From positions 1 to 45,685 of the forward strand of contig CAKQWJ010000019.1 of NCBI GenBank assembly GCA_934278925.1: a stretch of DNA of 45,685 nucleotides, in the 5' to 3' direction. Within the stretch, counting starts at the first letter, position 1. Each line of letters begins with the position of its first letter. The position numbers and the translations under genes were made by a program. Positions 32,509 to 40,274 of this stretch are shown here, piece by piece. The DNA is from an uncultured Clostridia bacterium. GTDB lineage: Bacteria; Bacillota; Clostridia; Peptostreptococcales; Anaerovoracaceae. The notes below the pieces were generated by a model that saw nothing but the letters and a program-made list of their open reading frames with translations, was not told where the DNA came from and did not search any database.

Positions 32509-32852
32509 AGGCGGCGCAGTGCAAATTCTTGGTGCAAGGCCTACGCACTCAATGGCTTTCCCGCTTTGCTTGCACCAAAGCCGCCGCTGTTTTCGAGCCG
32601 CGCGATGCAAATTCTTGGTGCAAGGCCTACGCAATCAATGGCTTTCCCGCTTTGCTTGCACCAAAGCCGCCGCTTTTTTCGAGCGGCGCGGTGCATTTTC
32701 TTGGTGCAAGGCCTACGCACTCAATGGCTTTCCCGCTTTGCTTGCACCAAAGCCGCCGCTTTTTTCGAGCGGCGCGGTGCATTTTCTTGGTGCAAGGCCT
32801 ACGCACTCAATGGCTTTCCGGCTTTGCTTGCACCAAAGCCGCCGCCGTTTTC
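32509..32852 (+). repeat. Four tandem 86-bp repeats, each a hairpin with a T tract
   Basis: Units lie at 32509-32594, 32595-32680, 32681-32766 and 32767-32852, with an exact 86-base period. Units 2 and 3 are nearly identical; units 1 and 4 diverge at the outer edges. Each unit carries TTGGTGCAAG and, 30 bases on, its complement CTTGCACCAA. In the central units this is enclosed by AGCGGCG/CGCCGCT and ends in TTTTTTC. Each unit thus resembles a complete terminator or a small hairpin RNA. The period is not a multiple of three, so it is not a protein repeat. Confidence 0.85.
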
Positions 32853-32913
32853 AGTCCGGCGGTGGCTTCGGCCGGTGGGGTACAGACCACAGCGGCGGAC
32901 CACCGGCCCGCCG

Positions 32914-33570
32914 CTACTTCTTCCGCGGCTTTCCCTTCGCTTTGGTGCGCTTCCGGAACTCCTGTCTTCGCTTTCCGGCCTCTTCCCTGCGCTTCCGTTT
33001 TGCGGTTTTGGGCTTCATCACCGAGAAGCCGAAGAATCCCAGGGGCTCTTTCTTGAGGGCGTAATACTTGCCGTGGTTATAGGCGGTGAGCTTCATGCGC
33101 TCGAACTCGAAGGCGCCGTTCTCACTCACGTATTTCTCGTCCACATGAACGGCCACGATTTCCGCCAGGAACATATCGTGGGAACCCAGTTCCGAGACTT
33201 CTTTCACCACACATTCCAGGCTCACCGGAGATTCTGCTATCATCGGAACATTTACGATGGAAGCTTTTTCCCGGTGCAGATTCTTCTCTTTCCACTTGTC
33301 CAGGTTTTCACCGGAACGGACCCCGCAGAAATCCGCCGCTTTTACCAAATCCTCGTTCACCAGGTTGATGACGAATTCTTTTTTTGCCTGTATCAGATGA
33401 TGGGAAAAACGGGATTTTCGCACGGACACATAGGTCATGGGCGGCTCGCTGTTCACGATGCCGGACCAGCCGATGGTGATGATATTGTCTTTTTCCCCGT
33501 CGCTGCAGCTCACCATCACGGTAGGGACCGGATAGAGCATGGTTCCGGGTTTGGATGTGACTTTGCTCAT
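32914..33570 (-). CDS. Flavin reductase-like (FMN-binding split barrel) protein
   Basis: 218-residue protein. Residues about 8-175 match the flavin reductase/FMN-binding split-barrel family, with PVPTVMVSC, IGWSGIVNSEPPMTYVSVRK and SRFSHHLIQAKKEFVINL (the phosphate/isoalloxazine region). The last 40 residues are an unusual basic tail rich in Lys and Arg (KRKRREEAGKRRQEFRKRTK) that the family lacks. It may bind RNA or the ribosome, which would suit its position next to rluD. Its ATG overlaps the rluD stop (ATGA), so it is translationally coupled. Substrate unknown. Confidence 0.88.
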   Translation of the reverse strand: MSKVTSKPGTMLYPVPTVMVSCSDGEKDNIITIGWSGIVNSEPPMTYVSVRKSRFSHHLIQAKKEFVINLVNEDLVKAADFCGVRSGENLDKWKEKNLHREKASIVNVPMIAESPVSLECVVKEVSELGSHDMFLAEIVAVHVDEKYVSENGAFEFERMKLTAYNHGKYYALKKEPLGFFGFSVMKPKTAKRKRREEAGKRRQEFRKRTKAKGKPRKK

Positions 33571-34493
33571 GGTCTGCTCCTTTCAATTCGCTCCAAAATG
33601 TCTTTGAAATAATCCGGCAGGGGGCTGTCGAATTTCATGTATTCGCCGGTGGACGGATGGATAAAGCCCAGGGTTTTGGCGTGAAGAAGCTGGCCGTCCA
33701 ACCCGTAGATCTGCTTCTTCGGTCCGTAGGTGGTATCCCCCACCAGCGGATGCTTGATGTGGGAAAGGTGCACGCGGATCTGATGAGTCCGCCCCGTTTC
33801 CAGCCGGGCGGCGATCAGGGTGTATTTGCCGTAGCGCTCCAGCACCTTCACATGGGTTACGGCCTCCTTCGGATTGCTGCCGTTCACCGCACGGCGAAGG
33901 CGGTTCCTCTCGTCACGGCCGATGGGAATATCGATGGTCAGCTCGTCTTCCCGGATGTTGTCGTAGACCAGCGCCCGGTATTCCCGGGTCACGCTGTGCA
34001 CCCGAAGCTGCTCCGCCAGGGATTCGTGGGCCTTGTTGTTCTTGGCAATCATGAGAAGTCCGCTGGTGTCCTTATCGATTCGGTGCACGATGCCGGGGCG
34101 GATGGCCCCGTTGATGGAAGACAGGGAATCCCCGCAGTGGTACATGATGGCGTTCACCAGAGTGCCATCCCAATTGCCGGCGCTGGGATGCACCACCATG
34201 CCACGGGGTTTGTTCACCACGATGACATCTTCATCTTCGTACAGAATGTCCAGCGGAATGTTCTGGGGTTCCACATCGATGGGACGAGGGGCCGGCATAT
34301 CGATCCGGATTCGATCCCCTTCCCGGACCTTGTACTTCTTGGCCTCAATGCCATCGTTCACGTGAACCCGTTCCTCGCCGATGAGGTTTTCCGCATAGTT
34401 TCGGGAAAGGTCTTCCACCGCCGAAGCCAGGTAGGCATCCAGTCGCTTTCCCGCTTTGTCCGGTGTTACCACGCAAAGAATCTCTCGTTCCAT
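33567..34493 (-). CDS. rluD: 23S rRNA pseudouridine synthase, RluD type
   Basis: 308-residue pseudouridine synthase of the RluA/RluD family (YlyB in Bacillus). An N-terminal S4 RNA-binding domain (about 12-70) is followed by the catalytic domain with HRIDKDTSGLL (catalytic Asp140) and GRTHQIRVH. The exact target uridines cannot be read from sequence; RluD-type specificity is the usual call for the gene next to lspA. The start at 34493 has GGGGAG 6 bases upstream and overlaps the lspA stop (TAATG); an extension to 34535 is not supported. Confidence 0.94.
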   Translation of the reverse strand: MEREILCVVTPDKAGKRLDAYLASAVEDLSRNYAENLIGEERVHVNDGIEAKKYKVREGDRIRIDMPAPRPIDVEPQNIPLDILYEDEDVIVVNKPRGMVVHPSAGNWDGTLVNAIMYHCGDSLSSINGAIRPGIVHRIDKDTSGLLMIAKNNKAHESLAEQLRVHSVTREYRALVYDNIREDELTIDIPIGRDERNRLRRAVNGSNPKEAVTHVKVLERYGKYTLIAARLETGRTHQIRVHLSHIKHPLVGDTTYGPKKQIYGLDGQLLHAKTLGFIHPSTGEYMKFDSPLPDYFKDILERIERSRP

Positions 34494-34948
34494 TACTGCT
34501 CCCCCTTTCCCCGGTCCTCCGTCTTGAGAATCCACAGTGCCAGCAGGACGCAGCCCACCGTCACGGCAATGTCCGCCACGTTGAATACCGGAAATACCCT
34601 AAAATCAATCATGTCCGTCACGTACCCCAGCATCAGCCGGTCGATTAGGTTTCCGATTCCACCGGCGGCAATCAAGGCGCACAGGGCGGCCGGAATTCGT
34701 TCCTTCCGGCGATAAAAATAAACGGACGCCGCCAGACACAGGATGACCATCAGAATCGGAAAGCCGACGGTCACCACCGGCATATTCCGAAACATACTAA
34801 AAGCCGCCCCCGTATTCCGGACATACGTCAAATGAAGTATGTCCGGAATCATCGGGAGCGTCTCACCTACAATAAAATTCGCCCGTATCAGGAATTTCGT
34901 AATCTGGTCCAGTGCCAGGACCAGAATAATAATCGTTCCAATCATCAT
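34493..34948 (-). CDS. lspA: Lipoprotein signal peptidase (signal peptidase II)
   Basis: Membrane aspartyl protease that removes the signal peptide of lipid-modified prolipoproteins. It has 151 residues and four membrane segments. Family motifs: VRNTGAAFSMF (about 43-53), GGIGNLIDRLMLGYVTDMIDF with catalytic Asp103, and VFNVADIAVTVG with catalytic Asp126. Its ATG overlaps the stop codon of divIVA (TAATG). It sits between divIVA and rluD, a common Firmicutes arrangement. Confidence 0.97.
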   Translation of the reverse strand: MMIGTIIILVLALDQITKFLIRANFIVGETLPMIPDILHLTYVRNTGAAFSMFRNMPVVTVGFPILMVILCLAASVYFYRRKERIPAALCALIAAGGIGNLIDRLMLGYVTDMIDFRVFPVFNVADIAVTVGCVLLALWILKTEDRGKGEQ

Positions 34949-35640
34949 TATTTCAGAATAATGGTTCCTTCCTGCTGAGTCTTATCTTCTGCAATTTTCT
35001 TCAGGCTGTCGGAAAGGTCTGCCACCGTTGCGTGCGCCGGATCGGTCACCGGAGCGGACTTCACTTCCGGAACTTCCTTTTCCTTCTTCTGCTTCTGAGA
35101 AACCACCAGCGTCTCCTGGGTTGCTTCCGGGTCCGGTGCGTTGGAGAATGCTTTGTCGATATCCGCGATATCGCTGCGGTCCATATCCGGGTTCAGGCCG
35201 TACTCGTCCGCATCCAGATCGTTCAGCTCGTTTTCCAGCATTCTTCTGTAATTGGTTCTCAGTCTCTCCACCTTGTTCTTCAGCAGAACGTGCTCATCGT
35301 TCAGCTTGCGAACGGTTGCCTTGGCATCCAGCACCATGGTCTCCGCTTCCAGCTCTGCATCGCGAATCATCAGCTCCGCTCTCCGCTCTGCGCTGGCGGA
35401 AATATCTGCCATCAGGCGTTTTGCGGTCTCCAAAGTGTCCAGCATTGCATTGTCGGACTTCTGTGCCTCCTCCAGTTGCTTTTCCAAGAACTTAATCTTG
35501 TGGGCCATGCTTCTGTTGTCGTTGAGGCATTTCTCATAATCCACGATAATCAGGTCCAGGAATTCATCCACCTCTCTGGAATTGTATCCCTTCTTATCTC
35601 TGGTAAACTCTTTCTTATCGATATCAATTGGCATAATCAT
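34948..35640 (-). CDS. divIVA: Cell-division protein DivIVA
   Basis: 230-residue coiled-coil protein that marks curved membrane at the septum and poles. The N-terminal domain has the family sequence with FTRDKKGYNSREVDEFLD (about 12-29) and is followed by a long coiled coil (about 30-150). The C-terminal 80 residues are disordered and acidic/lysine-rich, ending in GTIILK. GGAAGG precedes the ATG at 35640; a second in-frame ATG at 35634 is also possible. It lies in the yggS-sepF-yggT-divIVA division cluster. Confidence 0.94.
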   Translation of the reverse strand: MIMPIDIDKKEFTRDKKGYNSREVDEFLDLIIVDYEKCLNDNRSMAHKIKFLEKQLEEAQKSDNAMLDTLETAKRLMADISASAERRAELMIRDAELEAETMVLDAKATVRKLNDEHVLLKNKVERLRTNYRRMLENELNDLDADEYGLNPDMDRSDIADIDKAFSNAPDPEATQETLVVSQKQKKEKEVPEVKSAPVTDPAHATVADLSDSLKKIAEDKTQQEGTIILK

Positions 35641-35668
35641 AATGATACTACCTTCCCTTTCTATATAG

Positions 35669-35953
35669 CTACAGCAATAAGTTACTGATCAGCATCGTCA
35701 AAATCTGTTCCGCAAACTCAATGGCGAAGAACGCCAGCAGCACGGAGAAGTCGAACATTCCCGTGTTGACGTTGGACAACAGCTTTCGAAACGGTGCCAC
35801 AAAAGGATCCGTCAGCTGCGTCAGTATCCGATACGCATTGAACAGCGGGGATGCCGGCGACTGCACGAACCAGCTGAGGATGCACTGTATGAACAGCATC
35901 ATAATCAATATTTCGGCAAACCAATGGATTGCTCGAATCAACACCAAACCCAT
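35669..35953 (-). CDS. YggT-family membrane protein
   Basis: 94-residue protein with two hydrophobic segments separated by SWFVQSPASPLF and LTDPFVAPFRKLL, the YggT signature. It is encoded between sepF and divIVA as in other Gram-positives (YlmG in Bacillus). Its role is not settled; links to division and cell-envelope integrity come from its neighbours. GGAGG lies 6 bases before the ATG, immediately after the sepF stop codon. Confidence 0.93.
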   Translation of the reverse strand: MGLVLIRAIHWFAEILIMMLFIQCILSWFVQSPASPLFNAYRILTQLTDPFVAPFRKLLSNVNTGMFDFSVLLAFFAIEFAEQILTMLISNLLL

Positions 35954-35956
35954 GCA

Positions 35957-36526
35957 CTACCTCCACGGACTCTTGGTCTCTTGGGACGGATAGTTTCCGG
36001 AGGCCGGCTGCGCTGCGGTTTCCCGATTGTTCATCTTTGCCGCAATATCCACATTGGCCGGTGCGAAGATAAAAATATTTGCGGTTACGCGCTGAACGTT
36101 TCCGCTCAGGGCATAGGTTGCGCCGCTCATAAAGTCGAACATCTTCTTTGCCAGATCCGTTTCCACACGCTCCAGGTTGATGATGACCGGCTTTCTGGAT
36201 TTCAGATTGTCCACCAGCTTGGTGCATTCGTCAAAGGACTTCGGCTCAACAACCAACATCTTGAACGGTGCGGAGCCGTTCATGGAATAATTCTTATTCA
36301 CCTGTCCTCTGGAAAGCTTCGGTGCGATGCTTTCGTAGGAATTATCCATCTTATAGCTGTTTCCGGCAGGCGTCGGTTCTACCTTGTCCACCTTAATTCC
36401 GTCTCCGGATCGGGAGGAGGCGGAGATTTTCTTCTTCTCTTCCTCGATTTCCTTTTCCGTAATTACTTCATCTTCATATTCATCGTCAATGCCCAGGACG
36501 CCATTCACAAAGTCCTTAATGCCCAT
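35957..36526 (-). CDS. sepF: Cell-division protein SepF
   Basis: FtsZ-bundling membrane anchor of Gram-positive bacteria, 189 residues. The N-terminal amphipathic helix (GIKDFVNGVLGI) should bind membrane; an acidic, disordered linker (about 15-80) follows. The folded C domain (about 85-170) includes MLVVEPKSFDE, RKPVIINLERV and a FDFMSGATYAL segment. A short polar tail ends NYPSQETKSPWR. GGAGG lies 7 bases before the ATG. It is between yggS and yggT. Confidence 0.95.
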   Translation of the reverse strand: MGIKDFVNGVLGIDDEYEDEVITEKEIEEEKKKISASSRSGDGIKVDKVEPTPAGNSYKMDNSYESIAPKLSRGQVNKNYSMNGSAPFKMLVVEPKSFDECTKLVDNLKSRKPVIINLERVETDLAKKMFDFMSGATYALSGNVQRVTANIFIFAPANVDIAAKMNNRETAAQPASGNYPSQETKSPWR

Positions 36527-36574
36527 TACACTTCCTCCATTTCCGCACCTTCATGCAGTCGATACCATTTAAAA

Positions 36575-37276
36575 TCAGCGATAATTTCTCTTTCCGAAGA
36601 TGGAGCTTCCCACTCGTACGATTGTGGCGCCTTCTTCCACCGCCACTTCGAAATCTCCGGACATGCCCATGGACAGGGTATCCGGCAGGAATCGCTCCTG
36701 CGGGAGGTCCAGGGTCTTCAGGTTATCAAAGATTGCCTTTGTCTTTTTAAAATAAGGTCTGGAATCTTCCGGGGTCTCTCCGATCGGCGGCACGCACATC
36801 ACGCCTCGAATTCGGACGCCTTCGCATTCCGCGGCGATTTCTTTTACCAGAGACTCCACATCCTCCGCCGGTACCCCGGACTTGGATTCTTCCATCCCAA
36901 TATTGATTTCAATGAGGATGTCCATCACTTTGTCCGCAGCAATCGCTCTCTTGCTGATTTCCTTCGCCAGCTTCAGCGAGTCCACGGAGTGGATCAGGAC
37001 AACCTTATCGATAATATTCTTTACTTTGTTGGTCTGCAGATGACCGATCAGGTGCCAGCGCACCGGTTCTGCCGTGCGGTCGTACTTCTCCAGCAGTTCC
37101 TGAACCCGGTTCTCGCCGACGTCCGTTGCCCCTGCCGAAATAGCCTGATTGATCTCTTCTACGGTGTGCAGTTTGGTCACTGCCAGGAGCAGGACATCCT
37201 CCGGATTTCTTCCACTCCGGACAGCTGCTCTGTTCTTGCGTTCTACAATTTCCAGATAATTCTCTCCGATGCTCAT
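36575..37276 (-). CDS. yggS: YggS-family pyridoxal-phosphate homeostasis protein
   Basis: Alanine-racemase-fold protein without known catalysis that binds PLP and balances its supply. It has 233 residues. The PLP lysine is Lys35 in LLAVTKLHT; other family parts are GENRVQEL, WHLIGHLQTNK and the phosphate-binding SMGMSGDFEVAV. The second ATG (37276) is preferred because the GAGGAG site is only 3 bases from the first (37282) but 9 from the second. It heads the sepF-yggT-divIVA series and follows the HlyD-like gene. Confidence 0.94.
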   Translation of the reverse strand: MSIGENYLEIVERKNRAAVRSGRNPEDVLLLAVTKLHTVEEINQAISAGATDVGENRVQELLEKYDRTAEPVRWHLIGHLQTNKVKNIIDKVVLIHSVDSLKLAKEISKRAIAADKVMDILIEINIGMEESKSGVPAEDVESLVKEIAAECEGVRIRGVMCVPPIGETPEDSRPYFKKTKAIFDNLKTLDLPQERFLPDTLSMGMSGDFEVAVEEGATIVRVGSSIFGKRNYR

Positions 37277-37291
37277 TTCCATCCGCTCCTC

Positions 37292-38293
37292 TTAATTGAG
37301 ATTCTTTTTTGCTTCTTTAATATCCTTCTTGCCGGGCGACTTGACGACTTCGTCGTAATTGTTGACGGTCTCCACGAATTCGCCCTTGCTGTTCATGTAC
37401 AGATCTTCATAGACCGCAGCGGTCTCGCCGTTGGAGGCTTTAATCTGAATCGGGGTGAAGTGCTTCCGCCCCACCTTATCCAGAACCAGCACGCCCTCCT
37501 GATCCTTGATCTTTACAATGCTCCGGGTTTCCACCAACAATCCGGTGTCGCTTTCCGTCACGTTCTCCAAGGAAACCTTTCGTTCCGTCCGATAAGACGG
37601 GTGGTATTCCTTGCAAGAAAGAACGATGCGCCGACGCTCCCCGTCCTTCTGAACGGACCGCACCGTGGTCTCCAGTGTCTCGTCTTCCAAAGTGGTCTGC
37701 ACTTTGCCGCCCACCGTGTACTTCTTCGCCTGATCCGCATCCGCAAAAAATACGAGCCACCAGGTTCCGTTCTTGGTAATACGGAAAATCGGCTGTCCGG
37801 CGGCACAGGATGAACCGCTGAGATCCAGGCTGTCGTTGCTCACGGACTTCAGGGTTTTCTCCGTCACCTTGTCCAGCACGGAAGAATTCAGAGTGCCTTC
37901 ATAGCCATCTGCGGAATAGCTCACGTAACCGCCGGAGGAAATGGTACCATCCGTGGCCTTCATGGACTTTCCCAGCTTGTGGCTCAGCTTCATATATTTC
38001 GGTCCCAGGGTATTGCTTCCGCCGGCCTTCAGCGCAGCCACGTGGCTCTTTCCCTTTACCAGGGTGCCGTCCTTCACCAGTGCATCCATAGATGCATCTT
38101 CCTTTGCGCTGTACACCGTATCGTCCCGGATAATCCAGGCATCCTCTACGGAATCTTTCACCTGTACCGTTCCGCTTTCAATCGTATATGTGGTATCCAG
38201 AAGTCCCATCAGCGACGGAACCACGTATATAATCACCGCTAATAAAATTACGGCGATTATGTATATTCCCCACCAAATCCACTTCTTTTTCAT
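37292..38293 (-). CDS. HlyD-like membrane-anchored protein of the division cluster
   Basis: 333-residue protein with one N-terminal transmembrane helix (about 5-27, WGIYIIAVILLAVIIYVV) and an extracytoplasmic remainder. Beta-rich segments (GTVQVKDSVEDAWIIRDD, SGGYVSYSADGYEGTL, CAAGQPIFRITKNGTWWLVF) resemble the lipoyl/barrel-sandwich region of HlyD-type adaptor proteins. No transporter gene is next to it, so export function is doubtful and a cell-wall or division role fits its position before yggS. The ATG at 38293 follows AGGAG by 5 bases; a GTG at 38299 overlaps that site. It has its own promoter (38312-38340). Confidence 0.82.
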   Translation of the reverse strand: MKKKWIWWGIYIIAVILLAVIIYVVPSLMGLLDTTYTIESGTVQVKDSVEDAWIIRDDTVYSAKEDASMDALVKDGTLVKGKSHVAALKAGGSNTLGPKYMKLSHKLGKSMKATDGTISSGGYVSYSADGYEGTLNSSVLDKVTEKTLKSVSNDSLDLSGSSCAAGQPIFRITKNGTWWLVFFADADQAKKYTVGGKVQTTLEDETLETTVRSVQKDGERRRIVLSCKEYHPSYRTERKVSLENVTESDTGLLVETRSIVKIKDQEGVLVLDKVGRKHFTPIQIKASNGETAAVYEDLYMNSKGEFVETVNNYDEVVKSPGKKDIKEAKKNLN

Positions 38294-38306
38294 ACGCACT
38301 CCTACT

Positions 38307-38340
38307 GATTAATTCTACACGAATTAATCCTCAAATACAA
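38307..38340 (-). promoter_or_regulatory. Promoter with overlapping palindrome before the HlyD-like gene
   Basis: Minus-strand TTGTAT (38340-38335), 17-base spacer, TAGAAT (38317-38312). A perfect 9-bp inverted repeat, GATTAATTC-N5-GAATTAATC (38307-38329), covers the -10, a typical repressor position. Confidence 0.55.
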
Positions 38341-38381
38341 TAAATTTTTATTCGGAAACGGCGGTGAAAACCGTCCCCCTT

Positions 38382-39107
38382 CTACTTAATTTCTTCTATG
38401 ATTTTCTTCTCTTTCTTGGAGAGGGAAGGCTCGGATTCCAAATATTCTCGGAACAAATCCGGTCTTCGTTCCTTGGTGATTTCCAGGGATTTCTCATATC
38501 GCCAGAGGTCGATTTTTTCATGGTTTCCGCTGACCAGAACCTCCGGTACAGTGAGGCCTTCCACCTCTCGCGGTTTGGTGTAGTGAGGATATTCCAGAAG
38601 TCCGGAATAGACAGATTCTTCTTTTACCGATTCCTCTCCGGCCAGTACCCCGTCCAGAAAACGAGCGACCGTATCCACCAGAACCATGGCGGGAAGCTCG
38701 CCACCTGTCAGAATATAGTCGCCGATGGTGACTTCCTCTGCTTGCAGCAGGTCCAGGGCGCGCTGATCCACCCCTTCATAGTGACCGCACAGAATGGTAA
38801 TCTCCTCCTGTCGAGACAGGGATTCTGCCATCTCTCCGTTCAGCATTTTGCCGCGAGGGGACATGTACAGGCACGGTCCTTGCAGGTGATTTTCCCGGTA
38901 GGCCGACAGGATGGGCTGCACCTGCATCACCATTCCCGCACCGCCGCCGAATGGGGTATCGTCCACTCGGTTGTGCTTATCCTCCGTGTAATCCCGAATA
39001 TTAATCAGGTTGATGTCCAGGATGCCCTTCTCCCGGGCTCTTCCCAGCATGCTTTCCTGCAGCGGGGTGAACATCTCCGGAAACAGGGTCAAAATATTGA
39101 TTTTCAT
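38382..39107 (-). CDS. trmD: tRNA (guanine-37-N1)-methyltransferase
   Basis: SPOUT-fold enzyme that methylates G37 next to the anticodon and prevents frameshifting. It has 241 residues. Motifs: DDTPFGGGAGMV, ILCGHYEGVDQR, the trefoil-knot region IGDYILTGGELPAM, and EYPHYTKPREVEGLTVPEVL. GGAGG lies 7 bases before the ATG, which starts 1 base after the rimM stop. It ends the ylxM-ffh-rpsP-khpA-rimM-trmD series. rplS, usually next, is not present downstream. Confidence 0.97.
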   Translation of the reverse strand: MKINILTLFPEMFTPLQESMLGRAREKGILDINLINIRDYTEDKHNRVDDTPFGGGAGMVMQVQPILSAYRENHLQGPCLYMSPRGKMLNGEMAESLSRQEEITILCGHYEGVDQRALDLLQAEEVTIGDYILTGGELPAMVLVDTVARFLDGVLAGEESVKEESVYSGLLEYPHYTKPREVEGLTVPEVLVSGNHEKIDLWRYEKSLEITKERRPDLFREYLESEPSLSKKEKKIIEEIK

Positions 39108-39108
39108 T

Positions 39109-39639
39109 CTAGTCCTCCAGAAATCCCGGAATCAGTTCCACTTCAATCACGCCTCGCTCGAGATCGATGTCCCGTTCGAAGGCTTCTACCGCCGGAATCA
39201 AAATTTCTTTGCCGGTCTCGTCCAGCACCCGGTACACGCTCTGGGCCGTGTTCTGAAGCACATCGTCCACCTTGCCCAGGGTCCGTCCGCTGGCCCGGTC
39301 ATACACCTCGCATCCGATCAGATCCCGGATGTAGTATTCCCCCTCCGGAAGTTCTTCCAGATCCTCCTCCGAGATGTAAATCTCCATATTCCGCAGCGCC
39401 TCTGCGCCGTTTCGATCCGTCACGTTCTCCAGGCGAATCACCGGGCGGTTCTTCTGAAACCGGATTCCGGTAACCTCCGCCGTGGTTATTGTACCCCCTT
39501 TTTCCATGTAAAGCACCGTGCCTTCGTGAAGATTCTCTGAATCTTCCGCATAGGTCAGCACCTTGATCTCGCCTTTCAGTCCCACCGCCGAGGTAAGGCG
39601 GCCGATATTCACCATCGTGTTGTCATCTTTTAAAGCCAT
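39109..39639 (-). CDS. rimM: 16S rRNA processing protein RimM
   Basis: 30S assembly factor that binds S19 and helps mature the 16S 3' domain. It has 176 residues: N-terminal RimM domain (VNIGRLTSAVGLKGEIKVLT, about 10-29) and C-terminal PRC barrel (GEYYIRDLIGCEVYD, GKVDDVLQNTAQSVY, LIPAVEAF). It is coupled to trmD by a 1-base gap. A hairpin (39659-39691) separates it from khpA. Confidence 0.96.
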   Translation of the reverse strand: MALKDDNTMVNIGRLTSAVGLKGEIKVLTYAEDSENLHEGTVLYMEKGGTITTAEVTGIRFQKNRPVIRLENVTDRNGAEALRNMEIYISEEDLEELPEGEYYIRDLIGCEVYDRASGRTLGKVDDVLQNTAQSVYRVLDETGKEILIPAVEAFERDIDLERGVIEVELIPGFLED

Positions 39640-39658
39640 TTTTTTCTCCTATTAGCAA

Positions 39659-39691
39659 ACAAGCATGCAGAAATCTCTCCTGCATGCTTGT
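39659..39691 (-). terminator. Intra-operon hairpin between khpA and rimM
   Basis: Perfect 12-bp inverted repeat ACAAGCATGCAG / CTGCATGCTTGT with a 9-base loop. There is no proper T run on the minus strand, so it may be a partial terminator or an mRNA-stability element that lowers rimM-trmD output. Confidence 0.5.
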
Positions 39692-39717
39692 ATCTTTCAG
39701 TTCGCCAGACTCTGATA

Positions 39718-39951
39718 TTAGTCTTCTACGATCTCCACCGAGACTCTTTTGTTCTGCTTGATGGCTGCCGCTTTGACCACTGTTCGAATGGCTTTCGCAA
39801 TCCGTCCCTGTTTGCCAATGATCTTACCCATATCATCTTTCGCAACTTTGAGGAATACGGTAATGTTATCTTCCGTTCCTTCTGTGGTTACAACGACTTC
39901 GTCAGGCTTAGATACCAGTGCTTTGGCAATTGCTTCAACTAGACTAGCCAT
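39718..39951 (-). CDS. khpA: KH-domain RNA-binding protein KhpA
   Basis: 77-residue single KH domain with the RNA-binding loop MGKIIGKQGRIAKAIR (GxxG = GKQG). KhpA works with KhpB (Jag) in small-RNA and cell-division control in Gram-positives. AGGGA precedes the ATG. It is 19 bases after rpsP, as usual in this operon. Confidence 0.95.
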   Translation of the reverse strand: MASLVEAIAKALVSKPDEVVVTTEGTEDNITVFLKVAKDDMGKIIGKQGRIAKAIRTVVKAAAIKQNKRVSVEIVED

Positions 39952-39970
39952 GATTTGAAATTCCCTTCTC

Positions 39971-40213
39971 TTAGAGTTCTACGCCGGATTTTTTCAGAAG
40001 AGCTCTTACTGTATCGGTCGGCTGCGCACCGTTGGAAATCCACTTCTGAGCCTTTTCTGCGTCGATCTTGATTTCTGCAGGATCCTTCAGCGGGTTGTAA
40101 GTTCCGATCTCCTCGATGAATCTGCCATCTCTCGGGGTGCGGGAATCCGCTACTACTACTCTGTAGAAAGGTCTCTTGTGTGCGCCCATTCTCTTCAGTC
40201 TAATCTTTACCAT
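39971..40213 (-). CDS. rpsP: 30S ribosomal protein S16
   Basis: 80-residue S16 with the family start MVKIRLKRMGAHKRPFYRVV and the DSRTPRDGRFIEEIGTYNPL segment. GGAGG lies 5 bases before the ATG. It is between ffh and khpA in the conserved operon. Confidence 0.98.
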   Translation of the reverse strand: MVKIRLKRMGAHKRPFYRVVVADSRTPRDGRFIEEIGTYNPLKDPAEIKIDAEKAQKWISNGAQPTDTVRALLKKSGVEL

Positions 40214-40274
40214 TTTGTCCTCCTGTTTAATAAAAAAATAAATTAGTTACGTCGTAAGTTGCCGATACGGCATA

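Larger units (their letters stand above)
32339..32913. other. Non-coding hairpin-rich region between convergent genes
   Basis: 575 bases between the XRE gene and the flavoprotein gene, with no credible gene. In order: an 18-bp terminator hairpin, a 15-bp hairpin, four 86-bp tandem repeats, and a GC-rich block (32853-32913) in which AGCGGCGG/CCGCCGCT and GCCGGTGG/CCACCGGC compete. The last is the likely terminator of the flavoprotein operon. Long ORFs run through in all three plus frames only because the repeat is free of stops. Confidence 0.75.

Noticed and set aside
32509..32852. CRISPR array
   Set aside because: The four units are contiguous and alike over all 86 bases, with no unique spacers and no cas genes nearby.
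32358..33612. Long overlapping open frames in all three + frames through the 86-bp repeats
   Set aside because: The repeat unit lacks stops and its period shifts the frame by two each time, so all frames stay open. No ribosome site, and the downstream half is antisense to the flavoprotein gene.
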